Assembly (NCBI RefSeq): GCF_001904615.1
Contig: NZ_MRBY01000004.1
Coordinates: 50,665 to 114,664, forward strand
Length of the DNA: 64,000 bases
Source: [Limnothrix rosea] IAM M-220
Lineage (GTDB): Bacteria; Cyanobacteriota; Cyanobacteriia; Cyanobacteriales; MRBY01
Reading direction: 5' to 3'
The position numbers and the translations under genes are program-made. Shown here in pieces: positions 18,208-27,592 of the stretch (position 1 is its first letter; each line of letters begins with the position of its first letter). The notes under the pieces were generated by a model. That model saw nothing but the letters and a program-made list of their open reading frames with translations. It was not told where the DNA came from and did not search any database.

Positions 18208-18927
18208 TGATTAACGGTTTTCACCGCACACTTAATATCCTTATCCTACAGGATTACTATAACGACTTCCGCATGAATAGGGCTTGCTCTTAGTGCCAGA
18301 GATGAAGTGGCAATGTCCGAGTTGTGGTTGCAATGGTGTTGTTTTTTTGTATCTGTATTTTGAGCTGTCCCATTTAGAAAATTCCTTTTGGGTGAGCATG
18401 GTACACAGGATATTTTGCATAAAAACCCTTTGTTGCAAATCAGAAAATAGAGAAAATGTTAAATGAGTTCTTGATTTATAAGGATTTTAGGCTAATTCTT
18501 TAGCCCAAACTGATGTTACTGATGTCAGGTAATTATTTCCCATGGTTCCTTGAGTTGGGCAGGGGCTACTCAAAAGGGTCGTCGTCTCCCGTCGATGCTT
18601 CTGTTACTAAAAAAGTATTAAGATTGCTGGGGTGATGCAAAAAATCTGTGAGGATGTCGGCGCGAAACTGATCATGATTCGTTCTTGGTACCGTGACTCT
18701 GTGGTTGATCCAAGAGGGTTTGAGGGGAAGGGAGAGTCTTGTTTGTCTATCTTTTTTTTATTGTTCTTTTACTGTTCAAAAAAAATTAATGTTCTTAAAT
18801 TAGCGCCAAGGATGAATATTGTGGCGATCGCCCTTTGCAAGAGGGTGAGTTTTTCGAGATAATATGATGAGAACAAAGAATTATGATCGCCACAATGTTT
18901 ATTTGTGTAGGCGGAGTGCGAAAAAGT
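18208..18927. other. Gene-poor stretch with degraded coding traces
   Basis: About 700 nt lie between the histidine kinase and the DUF2973 gene. Short frames on the + strand look like fragments rather than genes: one begins MKWQCPSCGCNGVVF at 18302, with a zinc-ribbon-like CPSC reminiscent of IS1-type transposase starts; another pair crosses a frame shift near 18633 and is described separately. A weak promoter or leader for the DUF2973 gene must lie at the right end, but no clear -35/-10 pair stands out. Confidence 0.4.
18522..18724 (+). pseudogene. Possible frame-shifted remnant of an M15-type peptidase
   Basis: One frame from 18522 reads MSGNYFPWFLELGRGYSKG and continues to a stop at 18633-18635. 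The next frame picks up at 18632 as VMQKICEDVGAKLIMIRSWY then RDSVVD. The SWYRD motif in this setting resembles YcbK-type (peptidase M15) murein-hydrolase domains, where it normally continues into a VGG...SRH zinc motif; that continuation is missing. I infer a small decayed gene fragment with one frame shift. The resemblance is short and could be chance. Confidence 0.3.
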
Positions 18928-19233
18928 ATGTTTCATTTTCTATTTATCTTGGCATTCGGTACTATTGCGACCATCGCAGCAATTAATCTGGTTCGCAGTT
19001 TTATGATGCTGAGTAGTGAAACAAGGGTCTATCCAAATTTTCAGAGTAATGGGTCACCTCAACCGCCTCGCCCTAAGTTTACGCCTCATCCAGAAATGCT
19101 CGACGATGCTGGTCGTCCCATTAGTGAGCCGCTTTTAGTTGTGCGTTCCCTTGATGTGGAAGATGCGAGACAGCGTTTGGATAATCTCTATAATGCTTCC
19201 CCTAGTAAAGATGATGTAGATGGTGACGCGTAA
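18928..19233 (+). CDS. DUF2973 family membrane-anchored protein
   Basis: This protein (101 aa from the chosen start) matches the cyanobacterial DUF2973 family, whose function is unknown. It has one N-terminal membrane helix (MFHFLFILAFGTIATIAAIN) followed by a proline-rich linker. The conserved soluble tail contains HPEMLDDAGRPISEPLLVV and RSLDVEDARQRLDNLYNASP. An upstream in-frame ATG at 18883 would add 15 residues; I prefer the ATG at 18928 because it begins right at the helix, as in the family, and GGAG lies 11 nt before it. The gene overlaps the nadC start by 14 nt, so translation of the two is probably coupled. Confidence 0.85.
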   Translation: MFHFLFILAFGTIATIAAINLVRSFMMLSSETRVYPNFQSNGSPQPPRPKFTPHPEMLDDAGRPISEPLLVVRSLDVEDARQRLDNLYNASPSKDDVDGDA

Positions 19234-20098
19234 AAATTTCGCTAAGCCGCCTGCTTGGTTATTGGTCGATCCGTTATTACAACAATGGTTGCAGGAAGAT
19301 CTTGGTCGCGGCGATCGCACCACTGAAGCATTATTTACTGGGAAACAAGCACCTGCGGGAGAAGCAAAATTAATTTTAAAAGCGCCGGGGATCGTTGCCG
19401 GCTTACCTTTTGTCGCAAGAGTTTTTCAGCTGATTGACCGAAATTTTTCAATGGCTTGCTCCCTCGATGAAGGAGGAGCTGGTGAACCTAAAGCTTTAAT
19501 TGCTGAGCTTCAGGCTCCCCTTGATACGTTATTGATGGGTGAGCGGGTTGCGTTAAACATTTTGATGCGTCTGAGTGGGATCGCCACAGAAACGGCTCAG
19601 TATGCCCAAAGGATTGCAGATTTACCCACAACTCTTGTAGACACTCGCAAAACGACACCGGGCTTACGATTACTCGAAAAGTACGCTGTCAATGTTGGCG
19701 GTGGCCGCAATCATCGTTATGGTTTGGATGATGCCATGATGATCAAAGATAATCATATCCAAGCGGCTGGGGGCATCTCCGAGGCGATCGCCGCAGTGCG
19801 TGTCCATAGTCCTTATCCGCTGGCGATCGAAGTCGAAGCGGAAACCCACGACCAAGCCATTGAAGCTGTTACACAAGGTGCTGATATTGTGATGCTGGAC
19901 AATATGCCGCCAGCAAAAATGTCCGAAATTATTCCTAAATTGCGCGAGATTAATCCCCGCATCAAATTAGAAGCGTCTGGCAATATTACCCTCGATACCA
20001 TTCGGGCAGTCGCAGAAACTGGCGTTGATTTTATTTCCACCAGTGCCACCATTACTCGTGCGCCGTGGCTGGATATCAGTATGAAAATTACGGCTTAA
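19220..20098 (+). CDS. nadC: Nicotinate-nucleotide pyrophosphorylase (carboxylating)
   Basis: This 292-aa enzyme converts quinolinate and phosphoribosyl pyrophosphate to nicotinate mononucleotide, a step in de novo NAD synthesis. The family motifs are present: EDLGRGDRTTEALF near the start, LNILMRLSGIAT, then DTRKTTPGLRLLEKYAVNVG, and GGGRNHRYGLDDAMMIKDNH, which line the active site. The C-terminal barrel ends with DFISTSATITRAPWLDI. It overlaps the upstream DUF2973 gene by 14 nt. Its stop codon shares the tetranucleotide TTAA (20095-20098) with the convergent priA stop. Confidence 0.97.
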   Translation: MVTRKNFAKPPAWLLVDPLLQQWLQEDLGRGDRTTEALFTGKQAPAGEAKLILKAPGIVAGLPFVARVFQLIDRNFSMACSLDEGGAGEPKALIAELQAPLDTLLMGERVALNILMRLSGIATETAQYAQRIADLPTTLVDTRKTTPGLRLLEKYAVNVGGGRNHRYGLDDAMMIKDNHIQAAGGISEAIAAVRVHSPYPLAIEVEAETHDQAIEAVTQGADIVMLDNMPPAKMSEIIPKLREINPRIKLEASGNITLDTIRAVAETGVDFISTSATITRAPWLDISMKITA

Positions 20099-22515
20099 TC
20101 GAGATAAATGGGATCGACATTAATCGAAAAACTGACTTGGCGCGGACAATTTTTTTGTAAATGGCGTAGGTCGGGAATTTTTGTTTTATCGGGCGAAAAT
20201 TTTAAAACAACCTGCCACCGCCATCGATTCGCAATGCGGGCAATATTGGCCGGAACAGGGCCTAAGAGCTCGTCATCAATATCGAGGATTTTTTGACATT
20301 GGTCGGCGATCGCCTCAGTGGTTTGCTTGACGAGATCATGGCTTTCCCCCGTCAGTCGAATCAGCACAAGTTTGCCAAAGGGAGGATAGTTCAGCATTTC
20401 CCGTTCCGCTAAAATCTGGGTCGCAAATTTTTCATAGTTATGGTTTTTAACCGCTTGAATAACGGGATCATCCGGTGAGTAGGTTTGCAAAATTACTTTT
20501 CCGGGGCGATCGCCGCGACCAGCCCGGCCAGCCACTTGCACCAAAGTTTGAAACGTTCTTTCCGCTGCCCGAAAATCACTCTGAAACAATAGACCATCTG
20601 CCGCCAAAATCCCCACCAACGTTACCTGCGACACATCTAACCCTTTAGTCAGCATCTGCGTGCCCAACAAAATATCCGCCTCACCCCGCGCAAATTGCCC
20701 CAACAAATCCCGGTGAGCACCCTTTCGTCGTGTGGTATCGCTATCAAATCTCAGGCAACGCAACTCTGGAAATTCTTCACGCATTGCCTGCACCACCTTT
20801 TGTGTACCATTACCAAAAAATTTAAACAGCGAAGAACCGCATTCAGGACAAAATTTCGGCTGTAATTGGCTGTAGTTGCAATAGTGACATCTTAGGGTTT
20901 GAGCGCTGCCTTCTTTGACGTAGTGGTACGACAAGGTGACATCACAGTAGGGACAAACCATTTTGTAGCCACAACTACGACAAGATACAAATGTACTGTG
21001 GCCGCGCCGTGCCACAAATAAAATTCCCTGTTCTTTAGCTTCTTTAAGCTGGTGGAGGGCTGAGCGCAGTGGCTTACTAAACAGGGAAAAATTTTTCCGG
21101 CGTAGTTCTTGGCGCATATCCACCACCGTTACAGGGGGTAAAGGTCTTGCTTGAATGCGTTCCGGTAAAGGTAGATAGCAATGTTCAGGTTGTGGGGTTT
21201 GAAACCGTTGCCAAGTGTCTAAAGCGGGGGTGGCAGAACCAAGAATCAGGGGGCAATTTTCTTGTTGGGTACGCCATCGGGCGACGGTTCGAGCGTGGTA
21301 ATGGGGTGTTTTTTGATCTTGTTTATAGCTGGTGTCATGTTCCTCATCGAGAATGACGATGCCTAAATTCCGTAGGGGAGCAAAGATTGCTGAGCGAGTG
21401 CCAATGACAATTTGGGGGATCGGCAATAGCATGCGTCGCCAGGTATCAAAGCGCTCTCCGGTGGATAAACCGCTGTGGTAGACCAAAACCTTGTCACCGA
21501 AACGGGCGGTAAAACGATCTAAAAGTTGGGGGGTGAGGCCAATTTCGGGCACGAGTACGAGGGCGGATTTTTGTCGTTGTAGGACTTGGGCGATCGCCTG
21601 AAGATAGACTTCCGTTTTGCCAGAACCTGTCACACCATGGAGCAAAACCTCACCGTAACTATCCATCGCCAAAATTTTTTCAACAGCACTTTGTTGATCA
21701 AAGGTAAGGGTTTTAACTTGATCGCGTTGCTGCTCTGGCGACTTGTGTAATCTCAGTTTTTCCCGCTCGGCGATCGCCACAGCCCCGGCTTTGGACATTT
21801 TGTCGAGCGTCGCCGCCGTCGTTTTGGCTACCGCCACCAGCTCATCTAGCCACATTTCGCCACCATGATGTTGCAGGACGAGGAAAATTTCCTGTTGACG
21901 CTTACTTAGCTCTGTTTGATTTGAAAGGATGCTTACGGACTTACGTTTTTGCACCTTGGCGATCGCCGGAGTTTGTAAATATTGCTCAATTAAGCCGTTT
22001 TTTAACAGCTCCTTAATGCCCTTATCTGCCGACTTAATTTGCCGTTTGACATACTTTACGGTGTAACCCGCTGATGATCCCCCCTGTAGACACACCAAAA
22101 CAGCCATTGCTACAGATGAAAGTGACCGTTGCTTTGAAGTCTCCAAGACATCTTTTCGTAACCGAATACGAGTCTGGGATCGCCGCAATAAACCCGGTGG
22201 CAAAGCCGCTTTAATAACCGCCATGGGATCAGCCTGGTAATAGTCTGAAACCTGCCAAAGAAGCTGCCAATAGGTCGGCGAAAAAAAGCCCCGGGCAACA
22301 ATTTCTTCAATGGGTTTAATTTGCTCGGGATCAAGATAGGGCGGCAGGTCTGACAACAGACGAATGGCGGTCGCCCCCACCTGCTGTGACCCAAAACCCA
22401 CAGAAACAATATCACCCGGATTTACCATTGTTCCCGCCGGAATAACATAGGTAAATAGTCCTTGAGCAAAAGGGGAATCTACTAAGACTTCAACCCAAAA
22501 ATTTGCTGTGACCAT
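20095..22515 (-). CDS. priA: Primosomal protein N' (replication restart helicase PriA)
   Basis: This 806-aa superfamily 2 helicase restarts stalled replication forks by loading the replicative helicase. The N-terminal DNA-binding domain is followed by the Walker A segment GVTGSGKTEVYL near residue 295 and the DEEH Walker B box. Between the helicase lobes lie zinc-binding cysteine pairs (CRSCGYKMVCPYC, CHYCNY, CPECGS) near residues 505-550. The helicase C-terminal motif VAGRAGRGDRPGKVILQT is intact. The length is at the long end for the family, with an extended N-terminal half, as is usual in cyanobacteria. It is convergent with nadC and shares four bases at the stop codons. Confidence 0.97.
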   Translation of the reverse strand: MVTANFWVEVLVDSPFAQGLFTYVIPAGTMVNPGDIVSVGFGSQQVGATAIRLLSDLPPYLDPEQIKPIEEIVARGFFSPTYWQLLWQVSDYYQADPMAVIKAALPPGLLRRSQTRIRLRKDVLETSKQRSLSSVAMAVLVCLQGGSSAGYTVKYVKRQIKSADKGIKELLKNGLIEQYLQTPAIAKVQKRKSVSILSNQTELSKRQQEIFLVLQHHGGEMWLDELVAVAKTTAATLDKMSKAGAVAIAEREKLRLHKSPEQQRDQVKTLTFDQQSAVEKILAMDSYGEVLLHGVTGSGKTEVYLQAIAQVLQRQKSALVLVPEIGLTPQLLDRFTARFGDKVLVYHSGLSTGERFDTWRRMLLPIPQIVIGTRSAIFAPLRNLGIVILDEEHDTSYKQDQKTPHYHARTVARWRTQQENCPLILGSATPALDTWQRFQTPQPEHCYLPLPERIQARPLPPVTVVDMRQELRRKNFSLFSKPLRSALHQLKEAKEQGILFVARRGHSTFVSCRSCGYKMVCPYCDVTLSYHYVKEGSAQTLRCHYCNYSQLQPKFCPECGSSLFKFFGNGTQKVVQAMREEFPELRCLRFDSDTTRRKGAHRDLLGQFARGEADILLGTQMLTKGLDVSQVTLVGILAADGLLFQSDFRAAERTFQTLVQVAGRAGRGDRPGKVILQTYSPDDPVIQAVKNHNYEKFATQILAEREMLNYPPFGKLVLIRLTGESHDLVKQTTEAIADQCQKILDIDDELLGPVPANIARIANRWRWQVVLKFSPDKTKIPDLRHLQKNCPRQVSFSINVDPIYLD

Positions 22516-23212
22516 GCCCTTCCCAAAAACAAAACAAAACCAAACTATACCCCATGTTTTTTAATCAATTCAATCGTCGCTAATTACATTTCTCTATATA
22601 CAACTCCCGACAGAGTGAAAAGACAAAGTAACTATGAGAAGTTGATCCTATGCTAAATAAAAGTAAATCTTAATTTTTTCGATCAGAGTGTTGATTATCG
22701 ATCTCGTATATACATACTAGAATCAGCTAGTTTATTTAAACCTTTAGTAATTTTCATTGTCAAACGACGAAGCTGATCAGCCCATTTGCAAGGGTTTTAA
22801 GAAAAATTCACAAATGTTTCGCCATCTGCTCTTGGGGAATACGAGAAATCTTAATTTTGTATTTAACTAGACCAATATGGTTCAACAAAACTGATAAGTT
22901 GTTCCTAGTCACAAAAATCCTTAGAAGTATTTCTAGTCATTATCAGGTGCATTAAAAATTCTGTGGTGTGATGCAAATGTTTACTTTTGTTAAAAGCTCA
23001 TTTACAGCCATCAAATTTCTAAGGATATAACAGTTTTAAGGGAACTTTTTATTGCACCCCATGCAAGAGAGAGCCACTTAAATCAACCTTTTTGTCAACA
23101 CTAACTTTTTGGGTACTTTGCTTTCTCATAACAATTTTCCTCAGACAAATTAATCCTCGCTCCACACATTACCTTTACTTAACTTTCTTTCTAACTTTTT
23201 ATTAGTAGGTTT
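22516..23212. other. Long AT-rich leader upstream of the sigma factor gene
   Basis: Nearly 700 nt separate the divergent priA and sigma factor starts. I see no plausible gene on either strand. The stretch is AT-rich and free of HIP1 octamers, unlike its neighbours, which suggests it is regulatory (a long 5' leader or multiple promoters for the sigma gene). I cannot identify a specific site. Confidence 0.5.
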
Positions 23213-24337
23213 ATGTTCGACACAACACCCTCCATTCATACCGCCCCGGAAGAAGATTTGGAAATCACCCAAGCAAACTCTAAAGATAGCGACTTAGAAG
23301 ACATTGAAACTGTTACTAAAACCGTTGAGGCAGCCTATTCTGACCTTGATGCTACAGCTAGTAGTCTTAGGTCCTCCCGGAGTCGTAACGAAGATACTGT
23401 TGGTGCCTTTTTTAAGGAGATGGCACGTTATCCATTACTTAAGCCCGACGAAGAAATTCAACTTGCCCACAGCGTGAAATTCCTTAATGATTCTGAGGAA
23501 ATGCGTCTCAAATTAACGGAGGAATTGGGGCGATCGCCGAGTAAAGAAGAGTGGGCAGCAGCTCTTAATATCGAGACTGTAAAAGGTCTAAATGCCCAGC
23601 TCTATAAGGGTCGCGTTGCTAAGCGTAAAATGATTCGCTCTAATTTGCGTTTAGTTGTTTCCATCGCCAAGCGCTATCTTAACCGTGGCGTTCCTTTCCT
23701 TGATTTGATTCAAGAAGGGGCGATCGGTCTTAACCGCGCAGCAGAAAAATTTGACCCCAACAAAGGTTATAAGTTTTCGACCTATGCTTATTGGTGGATC
23801 CGCCAAGCGATCACTCGGACGATCGCCAACGATGCTCGTACCATTCGTCTTCCCATTCACATTGTTGAAAAACTCAACAAATTGAAGAAGGCGCAACGCA
23901 CCCTCAAGCAGAAGCTCCAACGCAACCCTAGCGAAACGGAACTTGCAGCAGAACTCGATATCTCCGCAGATCAGCTCCACCACCTGTTGCAACTCCGTCG
24001 TCAGTCCCTCTCCCTAAACCACCGTGTTGGTAAGGGTGAAGATACTGAGTTAGTTGATCTCCTTGAAGATGATGGTCTCCAGCTCCCTGAAGAGCGCATG
24101 AGTGAGGCGATGATGCGCCAAGAGCTTTGGGATGTTCTTGGAGATGTTTTAACTGACCGTGAAAAGGAAGTGATTGCCCTTAGGTATGGTTTATCTTCTG
24201 AGCAGCCCCACACCCTTGAGGAGGTTGGTGGTATCTTTAACCTCTCTCGCGAGCGAGTTAGGCAAATCCAAAGTAAGGCAATGCGTAAGTTACGCCGTCC
24301 TCAGGTGGCTCGTAAACTAAAGAGCTGGTTGTACTAA
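23213..24337 (+). CDS. sigC: Group 2 RNA polymerase sigma factor, SigC-type
   Basis: This 374-aa protein is a sigma-70 family factor without the large non-conserved insert of the primary sigma. Region 1.2 (VGAFFKEMARYPLLKPDEEI) lies near residues 62-81, region 2 contains RSNLRLVVSIAKRYLNRG and YAYWWIRQAITRTIA, region 3 follows, and region 4.2 has the helix-turn-helix LEEVGGIFNLSRERVRQIQS. The KEMARYPLL wording in region 1.2 is what I associate with cyanobacterial SigC rather than SigB, D or E; the subgroup is an inference. Group 2 factors are non-essential in cyanobacteria and adjust transcription under stress. The acidic N-terminus (about 55 residues) is low in conservation. A terminator follows. 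Confidence 0.88.
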   Translation: MFDTTPSIHTAPEEDLEITQANSKDSDLEDIETVTKTVEAAYSDLDATASSLRSSRSRNEDTVGAFFKEMARYPLLKPDEEIQLAHSVKFLNDSEEMRLKLTEELGRSPSKEEWAAALNIETVKGLNAQLYKGRVAKRKMIRSNLRLVVSIAKRYLNRGVPFLDLIQEGAIGLNRAAEKFDPNKGYKFSTYAYWWIRQAITRTIANDARTIRLPIHIVEKLNKLKKAQRTLKQKLQRNPSETELAAELDISADQLHHLLQLRRQSLSLNHRVGKGEDTELVDLLEDDGLQLPEERMSEAMMRQELWDVLGDVLTDREKEVIALRYGLSSEQPHTLEEVGGIFNLSRERVRQIQSKAMRKLRRPQVARKLKSWLY

Positions 24338-24381
24338 TTACGATCTCTTTGGATATGCCTAAATCATAGGATCCTCCTGAA

Positions 24382-24412
24382 TCCCCCTTTGTAAGGGGGA
24401 CTTTTGTTTTTT
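24382..24412 (+). terminator. Rho-independent terminator after the sigma factor gene
   Basis: TCCCCC (24382-24387) pairs with GGGGGA (24395-24400) around a 7-nt loop, followed by CTTTTGTTTTTT. The hairpin lies 45 nt past the sigma stop codon. Confidence 0.85.
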
Positions 24413-24480
24413 AAGGTGATAACCAAAATTAGATTTCTTAGCCTTCGCAAAACTGTCAGGTTTTTTTTATGGGCTTGGGC

Positions 24481-24512
24481 TTGACTCTACAGTCCACTAG
24501 AGAGTTTAGATT
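24481..24512 (+). promoter_or_regulatory. MerR/CueR-type operator-promoter for the copper ATPase
   Basis: A -35 TTGACT (24481-24486) and a -10 TAGATT (24507-24512) are separated by 20 bp, longer than the usual 17. Between them is a dyad: left half ACTCTACAGT (24484-24493), centre CC, right half ACTAGAGAGT (24496-24505). The halves match as inverted repeats at 8 of 10 positions. Over-long spacers with a dyad in the spacer are the hallmark of promoters remodelled by MerR-family metal sensors such as CueR. The site is 28 nt before the ATPase start codon. Confidence 0.6.
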
Positions 24513-24539
24513 AGGGTGGATTAGATCTGGGGCAAGGTT

Positions 24540-26780
24540 ATGGAAACGCGACGTTTTCAGATTAAAGGGATGAGTTGTGCGGCTTGTGCGGCGGCTGTGG
24601 AAAAGGCTTTAGCGAAGGCTGATGGGGTAGAGGTTGCCCAGGTGAATTTTGCGACGGAGCGGGCAAGGGTTGAATTTGACGAAAATGCGGTTAATTTAAA
24701 CGGGTTGCAACAGGCGGTATCAAAAGCAGGTTACGAAGCAATTCCGATAGTTGAGGGCGATCGCCAAGCGCAGCAGCAAGAGAAAGAACGAGAAAAAGCA
24801 AGGCATTTAAGAGAGTTAACTCGCAAGGTTTGGGTAGCGGGAATATTGAGCGCGGTGATTGTGGTCGGTAGTTTGCCGATGATGTTGGGAACGCCGATCC
24901 CCTTTATTGCCCACTGGTGGCACAATCCTTGGCTGCAATGGGTTTTGACGACCCCGATTATGTTTTGGGCGGGACAAAGTTTTTTTACTGGGGCGTGGCA
25001 CAGTCTGCAAAATCGTCGCTCGGATATGAATACGCTGGTAGCTCTAGGCACTGGAGTTGCCTATATTTATTCGGCGATCGCCACAGTTTTTTCGGCTCAA
25101 TTACAAACTTGGGGCATGCCGACAGATGTTTACTTTGAAAGTGCGGCGGTGATTATTGCGCTAATTCTTTTGGGTCGTCTATTGGAGCAACGGGCGCGGG
25201 GCAAAACGGCGGCAGCCATTAAAGAATTGATGGGATTGCAGGTTAAAACAGCGCGATTAATTGACGGAGAAAACACGAAAGATATTCCCATTGAAAATGT
25301 GCAGGTGGGCGATCGCCTCCTGATTCGTCCCGGCGAAAAAATTCCGGTAGACGGCGAAATTGTCGATGGCAGTTCCACGGTGGATGAGGCGATGGTGACT
25401 GGGGAATCTTTGCCTATGGAAAAAGAAAAAGGCGATCGCCTAATTGGCTCCACCATTAATAAAACGGGTCGCTTGATTATGACAGCAACCCACGTCGGTA
25501 AAGACACCGTTTTGGCGCAAATTATTCAGCTAGTGGAAGAGGCGCAGGGGAGTAAAGCCCCCATTCAAAAATTAGCCGATCAAGTTACGGGTTGGTTTGT
25601 GCCTGTGGTGTTGGCGATCGCCGTAATCACTTTTGCGGTGTGGGTCGCTTTGGGCAATTTATCGCTGGCAATTGTGACCTTTGTAAGTGTGCTGATTATT
25701 GCTTGTCCCTGTGCATTGGGCTTGGCGACTCCGACTTCCATCATGGTGGGCACGGGCGTTGGCGCAAAGCGGGGTGTGCTAATTAAAGATGCCCAAAGTT
25801 TAGAAATTGCAGCGCAGTTAGACGTGATTGTGCTGGATAAAACGGGGACATTAACCCAAGGCAAACCCAGCGTCACCGACTACAAAAACTTAATTGATGA
25901 GTCACGATTTTGGTCAGTAGTTGCCAGCATCGAGCATTCCTCAGAACATCCCCTTGCTGAGGCATTATTTAATTTTGCCCAAGCTGAAAATATTCCTGTG
26001 CTGCCCATCGATAATTTCCAATCGGCAACAGGCAAAGGAGTCCAAGCGGATATCGAAGATTCGACCATTCATATCGGTACAGCCCAATGGTTCGAGGAGT
26101 TGGCGATCGCCCTCCCTTCTGACCTCAAAACTCAACAATTAACTTGGCAGCAGGAAGCAAAAACCGTGATTTGGGTGGCGGAGAATCAGCAAGTTATCGG
26201 TCTGGTTGCCCTCGCAGATCAACTAAAAGCCAGCAGTCGAGATGTGGTGCAGCGTCTGAAAAATCGCGGTCTAAAAGTTGTCTTACTCACCGGCGATAAT
26301 CAACAAACCGCCGAGGCGATCGCCGATCAAGCAGGTATTGAGGAAGTCTACGCTCAAGTACGACCCGACCAAAAAGCTGCGGTGATTAAATCCCTCCAAG
26401 AACAACCCCACAACCCAAAAGTGGCGATGGTAGGAGACGGCATTAATGATTCCCCAGCCCTTGCCCAAGCCGATGTGGGCATTGCCATTGGTACAGGAAC
26501 CGATGTGGCGATCGCCGCCAGTGATTTAACCCTAATTTCTGGCGATTTAGAGGGAATTTTAACCGCGATTAATCTCAGCCGCGCCACCCTAACTAACATT
26601 CGTCAAAACTTATTTTTCGCCTTTATCTACAACACTGCCAGTATTCCCATTGCCGCTGGCTTGCTGAGCGCGTGGGGAATTCTGCTGAATCCAATTATTG
26701 CCGGGGGAGCCATGGCGATGAGTTCAGTTTCTGTGGTGACCAATGCCCTACGTTTAAAAAATATTGAACAAAAACTTTAG
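24540..26780 (+). CDS. Copper(I)-translocating P1B-type ATPase
   Basis: This 746-aa pump has one N-terminal heavy-metal-associated domain with CxxC at residues 13 and 16 ([11 protein letters not shown]). The membrane metal site is the CPC motif in [13 protein letters not shown] near residue 390. The phosphorylated aspartate is in [11 protein letters not shown] near residue 433, with the SEHPLAEAL (HP locus) and [14 protein letters not shown] hinge downstream. These mark a monovalent copper (or silver) transporter. Cyanobacteria have two, CtaA at the cytoplasmic membrane and PacS at the thylakoid; the length is closer to PacS, but I cannot separate them safely. A MerR-type operator precedes the gene. 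The stop codon abuts the stop of the convergent mazF-like gene with no gap. Confidence 0.93.
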   Translation: METRRFQIKGMSCAACAAAVEKALAKADGVEVAQVNFATERARVEFDENAVNLNGLQQAVSKAGYEAIPIVEGDRQAQQQEKEREKARHLRELTRKVWVAGILSAVIVVGSLPMMLGTPIPFIAHWWHNPWLQWVLTTPIMFWAGQSFFTGAWHSLQNRRSDMNTLVALGTGVAYIYSAIATVFSAQLQTWGMPTDVYFESAAVIIALILLGRLLEQRARGKTAAAIKELMGLQVKTARLIDGENTKDIPIENVQVGDRLLIRPGEKIPVDGEIVDGSSTVDEAMVTGESLPMEKEKGDRLIGSTINKTGRLIMTATHVGKDTVLAQIIQLVEEAQGSKAPIQKLADQVTGWFVPVVLAIAVITFAVWVALGNLSLAIVTFVSVLIIACPCALGLATPTSIMVGTGVGAKRGVLIKDAQSLEIAAQLDVIVLDKTGTLTQGKPSVTDYKNLIDESRFWSVVASIEHSSEHPLAEALFNFAQAENIPVLPIDNFQSATGKGVQADIEDSTIHIGTAQWFEELAIALPSDLKTQQLTWQQEAKTVIWVAENQQVIGLVALADQLKASSRDVVQRLKNRGLKVVLLTGDNQQTAEAIADQAGIEEVYAQVRPDQKAAVIKSLQEQPHNPKVAMVGDGINDSPALAQADVGIAIGTGTDVAIAASDLTLISGDLEGILTAINLSRATLTNIRQNLFFAFIYNTASIPIAAGLLSAWGILLNPIIAGGAMAMSSVSVVTNALRLKNIEQKL

Positions 26781-27116
26781 TTATCCCAACTGTAAACCTA
26801 ACTGAAGCGCCATAACGACTTCGATTTTACCCATGTCGTCTGGTGAGGGTTCGCCTACTCGATTGAGCATTCTTTGCTTGGCAACAGTAGTCAACTGATC
26901 TGCCATAGCCTTAGAGGATTTTCCATCTACCGTGACTAGAGTCTCTGCTGGGTAAACGCGTTCAATGTTACTGGTGAGAGGAATGACTTGAACTCGATTT
27001 AAATTACGGTTTGCTACATTGTCGCTGACAATTACCGCAGGGCGTTTTTTACGAATTTCGCCGCCGACAGAAGGATCAAAATTAATCCACCAAACTTCTC
27101 CGCGCTTCATTTTCAA
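26781..27116 (-). CDS. MazF/PemK family toxin (endoribonuclease)
   Basis: This 111-aa protein is a type II toxin of the MazF/PemK fold. It begins with the family signature MKRGEVWWINFDPSVGGEI, followed by KKRPAVIVSDN and VQVIPLTSNIER. Members cut RNA at specific short sequences and stop growth when freed from the antitoxin. The gene lies 64 nt downstream of a small same-strand gene whose product is a plausible antitoxin. All core elements are intact, so the toxin is likely functional. Its stop codon touches the stop codon of the convergent copper ATPase gene. Confidence 0.92.
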   Translation of the reverse strand: MKMKRGEVWWINFDPSVGGEIRKKRPAVIVSDNVANRNLNRVQVIPLTSNIERVYPAETLVTVDGKSSKAMADQLTTVAKQRMLNRVGEPSPDDMGKIEVVMALQLGLQLG

Positions 27117-27180
27117 TACTGCTCAATAAAGTTGTCTACTATCTACTATGGCGAAGATATATGTCTAGATAATGTTCAGA

Positions 27181-27429
27181 TTACTCGTACGAATCGTGCA
27201 TGAGTGCCTCGCTCCACGCTAAAGCCTCAGATTCTCGTCCTGTATCCGCTGCCATTGCACGATATCCCGCTTCAAGTTCAAGCTGTTCGGTCTTTTTTCG
27301 TTTGTTGTCCAAACGCTCTTCAAAAAAACAAACGTAATCAAAAATGCTTTGCAGAGCCGAGTCCGAAGGTTCCGAAATTGCCTCAAGCCGTTGCAGTTTA
27401 CTAATAATTTGTGCTGTGAGGTTACTCAT
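27181..27429 (-). CDS. Putative antitoxin of the MazF-type toxin
   Basis: This 82-aa acidic protein (from the preferred ATG at 27429; a GTG at 27438 would add MKD) lies directly upstream of the mazF-like gene on the same strand. It contains a long helical segment (LQRLEAISEPSDSALQSIFD) and an acidic C-terminal region (YRAMAADTGRESEALAWSEA) of the sort that wraps the toxin. It does not carry the classical MazE AbrB motif, but similar short proteins next to MazF occur widely in cyanobacteria. Function as an antitoxin is inferred from position and composition. Confidence 0.7.
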   Translation of the reverse strand: MSNLTAQIISKLQRLEAISEPSDSALQSIFDYVCFFEERLDNKRKKTEQLELEAGYRAMAADTGRESEALAWSEALMHDSYE

Positions 27430-27592
27430 ATCTTTCACACTTTATGGCGGTTAAACAATTGTAGCGACCAAGTTGATAAATTTTTCGATACTCGTCCTCT
27501 AACTAAAAGCCTTTCTCCCATGGCAAAGTAGAGAGTTTCTATAATAGATTTTGATTCGGAATTTTTAGATTTACTCTGCGATCGCCGACCTA

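Noticed and set aside
18284..18466. 60-codon frame beginning near CPSCGC, reminiscent of an IS1 transposase start
   Set aside because: Only the zinc-ribbon-like start matches; the rest is not transposase-like. Kept only as part of the decayed region.
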